Source: Oscillospiraceae bacterium (GTDB lineage: Bacteria; Bacillota; Clostridia; Oscillospirales; SIG627). Taken from it: DNA of 64,000 nucleotides. Positions 1-6,906 of the stretch are shown piece by piece (within the stretch, counting starts at the first letter, position 1; each line of letters opens with the position of its first letter). The notes beneath the pieces were generated by a model. It saw nothing but the letters and a program-made list of their open reading frames with translations, did no database searches and was not told the DNA's origin. The stretch covers positions 1 to 64,000 of the forward strand of contig SVQO01000011.1 in assembly GCA_015065325.1 (NCBI GenBank), given 5' to 3'. The translations under genes and the position numbers were made by a program.

Positions 1-628
1 CGGGATTCCCGCAAGGATCGATACCATCGTCGTTTCCACGCAGCACGGCGCCGACGTTGAGCAGGAAACCATTCGCGGCGATATTATCAAGCACGTGATC
101 AAAACCACCATTGACGCCAAGTTGATGGATAAGAACACAAAAATCTTCGTCAATCCCACCGGCCGTTTCGTTGTCGGCGGTCCTCAGGGTGACAGCGGTC
201 TGACCGGAAGAAAGATCATCGTTGATACCTACGGCGGTTATTCCCGTCACGGCGGCGGTGCATTCTCAGGAAAAGATCCCACGAAGGTTGACCGTTCCGC
301 TTCCTATGCAGCGAGATATCTTGCAAAGAACGTTGTTGCTTCCGGACTAGCAAAGAAGTGTGAGGTTCAGATCTCCTACGCCATCGGCGTTGCTCAGCCT
401 ACTTCCGTTTTGGTCGATACATTCGGAACCGGAAAGATCGCAGACGATAAGATCGGCGAAGCTCTGAGATCCCTTGTCGATTTGACTCCTCAAGGAATTA
501 TCCGCACATTGGATCTGAGAAGACCGATCTACAAGCCCTTTGCTTCCTACGGTCATATGGGAAGAGAAGAATTGAACGCTCCTTGGGAAAAAACAGACCT
601 GGTTCCCGAACTGCAAAAGCTATTATAA
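1..628 (+). CDS. metK: S-adenosylmethionine synthase, 3' part (5' end outside window)
   Basis: MetK makes S-adenosylmethionine from methionine and ATP in the cytosol. About 208 C-terminal residues are visible; the frame is open from base 2, so the true start lies upstream of the window. Recognisable blocks are [11 protein letters not shown] near the left edge, the glycine-rich [16 protein letters not shown], the [19 protein letters not shown] loop and the ending [10 protein letters not shown]. These cover the central and C-terminal MetK domains. An ATG at position 95 is internal and is not the start. A strong hairpin follows the stop codon. Identification is secure. Confidence 0.97.
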   Translation, partial: GIPARIDTIVVSTQHGADVEQETIRGDIIKHVIKTTIDAKLMDKNTKIFVNPTGRFVVGGPQGDSGLTGRKIIVDTYGGYSRHGGGAFSGKDPTKVDRSASYAARYLAKNVVASGLAKKCEVQISYAIGVAQPTSVLVDTFGTGKIADDKIGEALRSLVDLTPQGIIRTLDLRRPIYKPFASYGHMGREELNAPWEKTDLVPELQKLL

Positions 629-630
629 GA

Positions 631-665
631 AAAAATCCAAGCGAAAAATTTCGCTTGGATTTTTT
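631..665. terminator. Bidirectional Rho-independent terminator between metK and trmO
   Basis: A long A/T-flanked inverted repeat (AAAAATCCAAGCGAAA facing TTTCGCTTGGATTTTT) lies between convergent metK and trmO. It has U-runs in both directions. The trmO stop codon sits at its right edge. Confidence 0.9.
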
Positions 666-1332
666 ATGTCACTTCCAGTGAAATCACGGTCAATTCCTTC
701 GAGTTCACCTTAAAACGAATCTCGAAGCCCGCAAATGAAAACCCGTAAATGCGATCGGGATCGTCGTGATAAGAGGGGCGGGGGTCCTGTCGAAGGATTT
801 CCAAAGCCGCTTCCCTTTTATTCTCGGGAAGAAGAGACAAATAACGGTCAGGAAAAACTACGGATAAGCAGTCTGTGAGATGATCGTCGGAAAAGCCTCC
901 GACAGCATCCGGATGCGAATCGGAAAAAGGGATGTATGGCTTGATATCGTAGAGGGGCGTACCATCCATCAGATCTGCGCCAGCAACCACAAGGCAAACG
1001 CCGTTGGCAGTTTGCTCCGTGCGCAGCAAACGAACCGAAGAAAGTCCGATGGGGTTTGGGCGAAAAGGAGAACGGGTAGCAAACACACCCACCCGTTTAT
1101 TCCCGCCCAAGCGAGGAGGTCGAACCGTGGGAGAAGATCCCTTATCTGCATTTTCCGAAAAGCACCAGATCAACCAAAGATGGGAAAACCCTTCGATGCC
1201 GCGTATGTAATCGGGATTACGATACTTTTCCTCAAATACGATACGACTCTCCAGTTCATTTAAAATCCCACTTTGCCGCGGGATGGCAAACTTTGTGGGA
1301 AAATCACTTTGAATTCTAGCAATAATCTCCAT
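664..1332 (-). CDS. trmO: tRNA (N6-threonylcarbamoyladenosine37-N6)-methyltransferase, TsaA/TrmO family
   Basis: TrmO methylates t6A37 of ANN-decoding tRNAs using SAM. The 222-residue protein has the TsaA domain hallmarks: FAIPRQSG near the N-terminus, the block RSPFRPNPIGLSSVRL, and DGTPLYDIKPYIPFSD. The open frame extends 13 codons upstream, but I chose the ATG at 1332 because GGAGG sits a few bases before it and the TsaA domain begins right after. The gene lies downstream of the three tRNA genes on the same strand, with only a terminator-like hairpin between, so it may depend on read-through from the tRNA promoter. Confidence 0.93.
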   Translation of the reverse strand: MEIIARIQSDFPTKFAIPRQSGILNELESRIVFEEKYRNPDYIRGIEGFSHLWLIWCFSENADKGSSPTVRPPRLGGNKRVGVFATRSPFRPNPIGLSSVRLLRTEQTANGVCLVVAGADLMDGTPLYDIKPYIPFSDSHPDAVGGFSDDHLTDCLSVVFPDRYLSLLPENKREAALEILRQDPRPSYHDDPDRIYGFSFAGFEIRFKVNSKELTVISLEVT

Positions 1333-1342
1333 ATTATCCTCC

Positions 1343-1377
1343 AAAAAGGAAAGTCCCTGCCGATGCGGCAAGGACTT
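1343..1377 (-). terminator. Terminator of the tRNA operon, just before trmO
   Basis: An inverted repeat (AAGTCC..TGCCG facing CGGCA..GGACTT, three-base loop, one internal mismatch) is followed on the minus strand by TCCTTTTT. It starts inside the CCA end of tRNA-Asp and ends next to the trmO ribosome site. It could end the tRNA transcript or attenuate trmO. Confidence 0.75.
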
Positions 1378-1453
1378 GGCGACCTGAAGGGGGCTCGAAC
1401 CCCTGACCTCTAGCGTGACAGGCTAGCGTTCTAACCAACTGAACTACCAGGCC
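1377..1453 (-). tRNA. tRNA-Asp (anticodon GTC)
   Basis: The minus strand folds as a standard cloverleaf: acceptor GGCCTGG, D arm with GTTC/GAAC, anticodon loop CTGTCAC, and T loop TTCGAGC. Discriminator G and the 3' CCA are encoded. It is the last of three tRNA genes reading leftward. Confidence 0.96.
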
Positions 1454-1456
1454 AAA

Positions 1457-1532
1457 TGGAGCGGATTACGGGGCTCGAACCCGCCACCTCGACCTTGGCA
1501 AGGTCGCGCTCTACCAAATGAGCTAAATCCGC
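1457..1532 (-). tRNA. tRNA-Gly (anticodon GCC)
   Basis: The cloverleaf on the minus strand has acceptor GCGGATT, anticodon stem CGACC/GGTCG around TTGCCAA, T loop TTCGAGC and an encoded CCA. It lies three bases from tRNA-Asp. Confidence 0.96.
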
Positions 1533-1543
1533 AAATGAGGGTA

Positions 1544-1619
1544 TGGTGCCTCCGGTCGGAATCGAACCAACGACACGGGGATTTTCAGTCCCCTGCTCTA
1601 CCAACTGAGCTACAGAGGC
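1544..1619 (-). tRNA. tRNA-Phe (anticodon GAA)
   Basis: Acceptor GCCTCTG pairs with CGGAGGC. The anticodon stem GGGGA/TCCCC surrounds CTGAAAA, and the T loop is TTCGATT. CCA is encoded. It is the first tRNA behind the promoter at 1642-1670. Confidence 0.96.
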
Positions 1620-1641
1620 AAATCCCTCACAAACCTCGGGT

Positions 1642-1670
1642 AGTATAGCACAACAGCAAGCTTTTGTCAA
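1642..1670 (-). promoter_or_regulatory. Sigma-A promoter of the tRNA-Phe/Gly/Asp operon
   Basis: On the minus strand TTGACA is followed by 17 bases and TATACT, about 20 bases before tRNA-Phe. This near-consensus match fits a highly transcribed stable-RNA operon. Confidence 0.85.
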
Positions 1671-1774
1671 GAGTAAACGAAAAGAAATCAACGGAAGTAT
1701 TGCGGCTTTCTTTTAAGCAAATCCAAAAGCAACTCATCTTTTGTTTTTTCATTTCCGAATTGAATTTTCACGAT

Positions 1775-1803
1775 TTGACACATTTCCGTTTTTATGCTAG
1801 ACT
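1775..1803 (+). promoter_or_regulatory. Sigma-A promoter of the LysR gene
   Basis: TTGACA, 17 bases, TAGACT, ending about 30 bases before the GTG start at 1834. The -35 is perfect and the -10 is partial. Confidence 0.7.
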
Positions 1804-1833
1804 CTTACCATCATTTATTGGGGAGACACAAAG

Positions 1834-2718
1834 GTGGAAATCAATCAGTTAAGATACTTTAAGGCAGTGGCTGATTCAGGAAAAATCACACTGGCGGCAC
1901 AGGAATTGTTTATTTCTTCCCCCGCCATTTCAGCCTCTATCGCCGCCTTAGAACAAGAATTAAACGTAGAACTGTTTCATCGGACGGGAAACCGATTGGT
2001 TCTGAACCGTCAAGGGAAGATCTTTTTGGATTACGCAAATTACATTCTCGATAGCGTTTCCGATGCAAAGCACGATTTGCGGGAGAGTCTGAGTGACCGC
2101 AAAAAGAACGTAATTATCGGCGCAACCTCCACCGGTATTTTCTCCGATTTATTTTGCAGCTTTTCAAAAGCGAATCCGCAAATCACACTCACAACCTCAA
2201 AAACGCCTTTGCGGTACATCAATTCTGCCGGTCTGAATTCCCGTTTTTCTTTTCTTTTTTCCGCAGCCAGCGAAACTCCCGCCGCTTATGCGGATGCCTG
2301 TGAAAGTATAGCGCTTTTCGAGGATACCCCTGCATTGATGGTACATCCCGATCATCCCTTTGCCAAGAAATCGAGAGTCAATCCTGACGAGATTTCCAAT
2401 CAAACCGTTATTTTCCCCAGAATCAATTCGGGAATGAAGGAGCTTTTCACCCAAACACTTTCCACGTGTTTGATCACGCCACCCGTTTTTCAACATCACG
2501 ATTTTCAGGTAGCCTACGCTTTGGTGAAAAGCAACGCCGGAATCGCCCTTATGACTACTCATAGCAAAAACACCTTGACACAAGATCTTGTCTTCGTGCC
2601 GCTTGAACTTCCCTCCTGTCGCTTAAAGCAAATGCTTTATTGGAAGAAGGAGCTCGTTTTCAGTGAGGAAGATCAATTATTCTTACGCTTCGTGAAAGAT
2701 TATTACACTTTAAAGTAA
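1834..2718 (+). CDS. LysR-family transcriptional regulator
   Basis: A 294-residue DNA-binding regulator. The N-terminal winged helix-turn-helix (about residues 1-60) has the usual LysR pattern: MEINQLRYFKAVADSGKITL, then AAQELFISSPAISASIAALE, then ELFHRTGNRLVLNRQGKIFL. A two-lobed effector domain follows, roughly residues 90-290. The start is GTG with GGGGAG upstream. The gene stands alone, with its own promoter and a terminator right behind it. Its target is not evident: the convergent esterase operon has its promoter 4 kb away, and no divergent partner exists because the tRNA operon lies on the other side. The ligand is unknown. Confidence 0.93.
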   Translation: MEINQLRYFKAVADSGKITLAAQELFISSPAISASIAALEQELNVELFHRTGNRLVLNRQGKIFLDYANYILDSVSDAKHDLRESLSDRKKNVIIGATSTGIFSDLFCSFSKANPQITLTTSKTPLRYINSAGLNSRFSFLFSAASETPAAYADACESIALFEDTPALMVHPDHPFAKKSRVNPDEISNQTVIFPRINSGMKELFTQTLSTCLITPPVFQHHDFQVAYALVKSNAGIALMTTHSKNTLTQDLVFVPLELPSCRLKQMLYWKKELVFSEEDQLFLRFVKDYYTLK

Positions 2719-2724
2719 TCGAGA

Positions 2725-2752
2725 AAAAGCCCGCTGCATACAGCGGGCTTTT
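2725..2752. terminator. Bidirectional terminator between the LysR gene and the esterase operon
   Basis: A perfect 10-bp stem (AAGCCCGCTG/CAGCGGGCTT) with loop CATA. It has T-runs on both strands and lies between convergent stop codons. Confidence 0.92.
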
Positions 2753-2756
2753 ATGA

Positions 2757-3422
2757 TTATCTGGGAAGACGCTCGGGAGAGAAACGGAGCATATCATCGT
2801 AATATGCCATATAAGCTTTTGTGGTATAGAACTCGGGCTGATTTGAAATATATTCGTTCATCTTTGCAACGAGCGCATCCTTTTCTTTTTCACGCTCTCC
2901 CTCGGGAATGATTCGCGTATAAGCTAAGGTAATGTGAAAATGATAATCATCGTGACCGGGAAGACGAAGACCGACCGCATCAGCTGCACGCTCACGGAAA
3001 TCGCGCAAAATACGATTCTGCTCCTCATCCGCGGGAACTAAACGGACCAGAACACAGGAGGGGCCAAAACGCACCTCGTCGAACTTCATACGGGTAGGTT
3101 CGGGAATCACCGCCTTGGCAATGGCATCGGAAATGTAGTCGTCCACTTTTTCAAAAGGAAGCTCCTTGGAAAGAGTAGCGGGCCAGTGGGTATCGGTTCT
3201 GACCTGGTCGTTCAGACCGCGAAATACGGTCATATGGTAGCTGTCGGCAGGCATCAAAATAATATCCTTATCGAAGCCTGCATCAATCACCATTTGTTTC
3301 AGGTGAAGCATCACGTCGTAAGCAACCATACCGGGCACTACGTCTGCAACAACCGTATTGCCGGGATAGCGGCGAACTGAGCCGTCCTCATAAAATTTTC
3401 TTCCAATTTCTTTGCCGTACAT
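2757..3422 (-). CDS. 2H phosphoesterase-fold protein (DUF1868-like)
   Basis: A 221-residue cytosolic protein with the two H-x-T signatures of the 2H phosphoesterase / 2'-5' RNA ligase-like superfamily: YHMTVF (H63, T65) and FHITLAY (H163, T165). The N-terminal MYGKEIGRKFYEDGSVRRYPGNTVV-type lead resembles the DUF1868 branch. 2H enzymes hydrolyse or make 2',3'-cyclic or 2'-5' phosphodiesters; this branch has no settled substrate that I know of. It is the last gene of a four-gene operon, five bases behind the beta-lactamase-fold gene. That links it to carbohydrate-ester metabolism only by position. Confidence 0.82.
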   Translation of the reverse strand: MYGKEIGRKFYEDGSVRRYPGNTVVADVVPGMVAYDVMLHLKQMVIDAGFDKDIILMPADSYHMTVFRGLNDQVRTDTHWPATLSKELPFEKVDDYISDAIAKAVIPEPTRMKFDEVRFGPSCVLVRLVPADEEQNRILRDFRERAADAVGLRLPGHDDYHFHITLAYTRIIPEGEREKEKDALVAKMNEYISNQPEFYTTKAYMAYYDDMLRFSPERLPR

Positions 3423-3427
3423 TCTTT

Positions 3428-4918
3428 TTACCTCTCTAATTCTTTGATTTTTGCGACAATCTCGCCTTTGTATTCATTTAAAAACGCCTCTGCGAATTTT
3501 TGGATCGTGATAGTGGCAATATCGTCCTTAAAGGAAAATACAGCCAAGAAATTGCCGAAATAGCGATCAATGATCTGGAGCTTCAAAAGAAGCTTTTTCT
3601 CTTCGCGCCATGCGGCGGAAGCGGCACAGTCGTAGAGAAAACCGTCTGTTGTGGGAAGGCCGGCATGCTCGTTGGAATAGCCGAATTGGGGAAATTTGGA
3701 AAATTCATTTCGGCACATTCCGAAGGGCAAAACCTTATCCCCTTGCTCGTTGGTGTAACAAAATTCGCCGCGGTCATCACCGTAAAACCTCAAGGAAAAG
3801 CGTTTGATGCCACAAGCATTTTCAGCACATATATATTCCCTTCCGGAAAGCACTTTTGCAAATGCAGTTGACCTCTCACCTCCGATGGCATAAAGAGACA
3901 ACTCGTTCCCCAGCTTTTCCAAACGGTCAAAGGATTCGGAATCCTCGGAAAGCGGTTCGTCTGACGCAGCATCCACGATAAAGTCGAAAAATCCGCCGAC
4001 GATCCAGGTTGATGCTTGCTTGTATCCCTGATTGTCCCCGTTATAGACCATGATCAGATCCCGATCGGGAACACAGACCGTAAACTGGCACCCCATTCCG
4101 TTAAAAGCAAAGCTATTCTGCTCGGTACGCCAGATCTGATAGCCGTAGCCGTGAGAAAACACGCCATCAAAACCCGTTTCATTGTTATCGACCACACGCG
4201 AGGTTGCCGTTTTCAGGTACGCCTCGTTCATCAGACGCTTTCCTTCCCAGGTTCCGTAATTCATCACAAATCTGGCAAAGGAAGCCATATCTCGCGGAGT
4301 AGCGAGCAAAGCCGAATCACCAAAGGAATCATCGGTCTTTGTTTTTAAAACCGTTGCCGTTTTGAAGGTATTCAGATGGCAAAAGATCCTTTCGTTCAGA
4401 AAGTCAAAAAGGCTCTTTCCGGAAAGTCTCTCCACCAAAGCACAAAGCACCTGAGAACCGGGACTGTCGTAGAAAAAGCGCATTCCCGAAGGAAGGGTAG
4501 CTGCGTTTTCCTCAAAATACAAATGCGTTCTGTCCGGATCGGAATGAGCAAACCAAGAGGGAGGCTTTCCGCAGGTCTGCATCGTCAGCATATCCCGAAC
4601 GGTTTGCGCGGCAAGGTTACGGGGAAGCTCGCGGTCGATCTTATCGGGAAAAAAACTTGCAATGGGATCGGAAAGGGATAAAAGACCGTCTTCCTCCAAA
4701 AGTCCGATGGCAATGCCAACGAAGCTTTTCGTCTCGGAATACATACGATGGCAAAAATCTTTGTGAAAAGGCTTCCAATAGTATTCCGCAAAGATGGAGC
4801 TTCCTTTCATCAAGAGCAGACTGTGCGTCACCACTCCCCTTTTTTCCAAAGTGCGGATATACCGTTCTACCGATGCAGACGGAATTCCCGCCTGCTCGGG
4901 AGTAATTTTTTCAAACAC
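3428..4918 (-). CDS. Serine hydrolase of the beta-lactamase / class C fold
   Basis: A 496-residue protein with the S-x-x-K motif SETK (S61, K64) followed by SFVGIAIGLLEEDGLLSLSD, the usual sequence of penicillin-binding-protein-like esterases and peptidases. The second motif is probably FFYDSPGS around Y150. The region up to about residue 330 is the catalytic domain; the remaining 160 residues form an extra C-terminal domain. No signal peptide is seen, so it is probably an intracellular esterase or amidase rather than a secreted beta-lactamase. The start is GTG with GGAGGG six bases upstream. The downstream 2H gene starts five bases after its stop. Confidence 0.85.
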   Translation of the reverse strand: MFEKITPEQAGIPSASVERYIRTLEKRGVVTHSLLLMKGSSIFAEYYWKPFHKDFCHRMYSETKSFVGIAIGLLEEDGLLSLSDPIASFFPDKIDRELPRNLAAQTVRDMLTMQTCGKPPSWFAHSDPDRTHLYFEENAATLPSGMRFFYDSPGSQVLCALVERLSGKSLFDFLNERIFCHLNTFKTATVLKTKTDDSFGDSALLATPRDMASFARFVMNYGTWEGKRLMNEAYLKTATSRVVDNNETGFDGVFSHGYGYQIWRTEQNSFAFNGMGCQFTVCVPDRDLIMVYNGDNQGYKQASTWIVGGFFDFIVDAASDEPLSEDSESFDRLEKLGNELSLYAIGGERSTAFAKVLSGREYICAENACGIKRFSLRFYGDDRGEFCYTNEQGDKVLPFGMCRNEFSKFPQFGYSNEHAGLPTTDGFLYDCAASAAWREEKKLLLKLQIIDRYFGNFLAVFSFKDDIATITIQKFAEAFLNEYKGEIVAKIKELER

Positions 4919-4936
4919 AACGAACCCTCCGCGCTT

Positions 4937-5950
4937 TTACAAATACTTTTTCAATTGATCAAACAAAGCATCGGCGTAAAAAGCGAATCCCGCATCATTG
5001 GGATGCAACACGGCATCGCGGAAATAAGCACTGTCTTGAGGAACGAATTCCCAGCCGCAGATCACGGTCATATTGGGAATCTCCTTTTCAATCTCGAGGA
5101 AAAGCTTGTGAACGTTATGGAAATCCCCGCAAGGCTTTTCCATTTTATAGTTTTTACGCCAGATGGGAGAAATTGCAAAGATGGGAACGTCGGAATAATT
5201 ACGACTGAGATTTTCATAAAAGCCCTTGCAATTAGACTCGAATTCTTCCCATGATTTGGATTTACTCCAATCATTGGTTCCATAAGCAACGGTGATAAGA
5301 TCAGGCTTGAAAGGCTCTGCGGTTGCAGCGAGCTCCGGCCAGAATACCTCGCCGCCGATGGCCTTATTATACTCCTCAACATTCAGTGCGCGGGCAAGAC
5401 GGGAAATATAAGAATTGCAAGCATAGGCAGCGTCATATCCCTGGGTGATGGAGTCACCGAATACAAGCATCTTTTTTTCGGGTTTTACCGGCTCCACAAA
5501 AGCTCCGTCAGAAACGGTAACCTCAGAAAAAATCACTTGAGCAGACCAAGGACAATACAGAAGCACCTCCTTCTCCCCTTCTCCCAGATCGAATTCCTTT
5601 TCGAAGGGGCCGCGGAGATACTCTCCATCATTGGCAGGATTATCCGTTATGGCGCTAAAATTATCATAGGACTCTTTTTTTTCACCATCTATAAACAAAT
5701 CAAAAGAAAAGTACTTTCTGCTGCTTCCTGAAGCCGTAGTTCCGCTAATTCCAAGCTTCGTACTATCGGTGCGGAAACGAAACTTTACGCCTGAAGCAGA
5801 AAAGCTTTTATTATAAAAGCTCGTACTTCTTTTCTTGTAGAGTTCCCGCTGTTCTTTCGTAAAACGGTAGAAGGAAACGCCTTTCTCAGTTTTTTCTACC
5901 TCTACTGCACCAAGGCTGATGGCGCGAAGTGTTTCAAAACTCAGTTTCAT
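4937..5950 (-). CDS. SGNH/GDSL-family carbohydrate esterase with N-terminal beta-sandwich
   Basis: A 337-residue two-domain protein. Residues 1-155 form a beta-rich N-terminal module typical of acetyl-xylan-esterase-like SGNH enzymes. The catalytic domain starts at KKMLVFGDSITQGYD (nucleophile S167), continues with the IGGEVFW block (G200), GTND (N226), and ends with RDAVLHPNDAGF, giving D312 and H316. All four SGNH blocks are present. No export signal is seen. It likely removes acetyl groups from oligosaccharides in the cytosol. It follows the SASA-type esterase by 11 bases, so two different de-esterifying folds are co-transcribed. Confidence 0.88.
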   Translation of the reverse strand: MKLSFETLRAISLGAVEVEKTEKGVSFYRFTKEQRELYKKRSTSFYNKSFSASGVKFRFRTDSTKLGISGTTASGSSRKYFSFDLFIDGEKKESYDNFSAITDNPANDGEYLRGPFEKEFDLGEGEKEVLLYCPWSAQVIFSEVTVSDGAFVEPVKPEKKMLVFGDSITQGYDAAYACNSYISRLARALNVEEYNKAIGGEVFWPELAATAEPFKPDLITVAYGTNDWSKSKSWEEFESNCKGFYENLSRNYSDVPIFAISPIWRKNYKMEKPCGDFHNVHKLFLEIEKEIPNMTVICGWEFVPQDSAYFRDAVLHPNDAGFAFYADALFDQLKKYL

Positions 5951-5961
5951 TGTATGCTCCT

Positions 5962-6714
5962 TTACAAATTTTCAATCTCGTTACGAATCGCAAGATCCAT
6001 TGAAGTTTTTTCCTCAAAAATCTTACCCTTATCCTCAAGCCTTAAAAATTCTTCGTAGTATCGGTTTCCGAATTCTCTTAATGCGGTTGCGGAAAAATGC
6101 AGGAAATCAGGATTTGACCCAAGTCCCTCGGCGGAAACATAGCCCATCATATCCTCTTTATCAGACAAAGATCTCAAAGCCTCGTTAATAAAAACGTAAT
6201 TCTCAAAATGCTCATTGCGAGGGCAAAACTTCAAATAGTCACCGAGACCGCCTACAAGGAACGGGACGTCGTACAGATCCAACTCCTTACGGAACGCGTC
6301 AAGGATCACCTTTAGCTTTTTCTCGTAAACCGGATAGCGAGAAGGCGAGCAGTCGCTTTCTCCCTGGTGCCACAAAACTGCGGCAATGGTAGAGGTGCGC
6401 TGAGCAAGCTTTGCCTGAAATACAGCGTGATCAAACAAAAGGCTGCCGGGAACCCACTGATCCAAACAGGTCCCTCCGTCGGCGCAAGGAATGATTCCGA
6501 CCTGAACATCGTGGTCCTTGGCGTAACGGTCTACAAAGCTTTCCACAAGATTGATACCGGATTTTACTCGGTCCGGATTCACGGGAACGTACATAGCACG
6601 CCATCTTCCGTTACGCAAAACGAAAAGCTTATCGTTAACGATGGGATCCACTTCGGATGAAAAACCGCGCCCAGCCATATTGGATTGACCGATGATCAAA
6701 ACAGAATGAATCAT
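5962..6714 (-). CDS. Sialate O-acetylesterase-like (SASA domain) carbohydrate esterase
   Basis: A 250-residue esterase. Near the N-terminus it has SVLIIGQSNMAGRG, carrying the nucleophile serine of the SASA/CE6 family. It also has the oxyanion-type block ADGGTCLDQW and VLWHQGESD. The C-terminal FLHFS likely contains the catalytic His. The open frame allows a start eight codons earlier, but GGAGG precedes the ATG at 6714 at ideal spacing. It is the first gene of the operon behind the promoter at 6746-6775. It is intracellular by sequence; the substrate is probably an acetylated plant or host glycan fragment. Confidence 0.85.
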   Translation of the reverse strand: MIHSVLIIGQSNMAGRGFSSEVDPIVNDKLFVLRNGRWRAMYVPVNPDRVKSGINLVESFVDRYAKDHDVQVGIIPCADGGTCLDQWVPGSLLFDHAVFQAKLAQRTSTIAAVLWHQGESDCSPSRYPVYEKKLKVILDAFRKELDLYDVPFLVGGLGDYLKFCPRNEHFENYVFINEALRSLSDKEDMMGYVSAEGLGSNPDFLHFSATALREFGNRYYEEFLRLEDKGKIFEEKTSMDLAIRNEIENL

Positions 6715-6745
6715 AACGCCTCCAAAATAAAAAATCACTAAATAT

Positions 6746-6775
6746 AGTTTACTATTTTTCGATATAGATTGTCAA
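6746..6775 (-). promoter_or_regulatory. Promoter of the esterase operon
   Basis: TTGACA, 18 bases, TAAACT on the minus strand, about 30 bases before the esterase start at 6714. It faces away from the GH28 promoter. Confidence 0.7.
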
Positions 6776-6851
6776 GGGAATTCCGTAAAAACAAACACGA
6801 TTCGCAACCTTTTTCAAAAGAAAAAACTAAACTACTTTTTGTTTTTCTTTC

Positions 6852-6880
6852 TTTACAAATTTTCGGCTCGTTGTTATAAT
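6852..6880 (+). promoter_or_regulatory. Promoter of the GH28-like gene
   Basis: TTTACA, 17 bases, TATAAT, ending 27 bases before the ATG at 6907, with AGGAGG between. The divergent arrangement with the esterase promoter suggests shared control. Confidence 0.82.
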
Positions 6881-6906
6881 TAAGCAAAATATAGGAGGTT
6901 CGATCA

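Noticed and set aside
1431-1691. Open frame of 86 codons across the tRNA genes
   Set aside because: It is the reading of tRNA-Phe, tRNA-Gly and tRNA-Asp sequence (the familiar SVAQLVEQ-type artefact); the tRNA folds are unambiguous.
1664-1852. 62-codon frame before the LysR gene
   Set aside because: It covers the LysR promoter and start, lacks a ribosome site and has no recognisable protein features.
3428-4918. Antibiotic-resistance beta-lactamase
   Set aside because: The S-x-x-K protein has no signal peptide, has an extra C-terminal domain and sits in an esterase operon; it fits a general serine hydrolase better.
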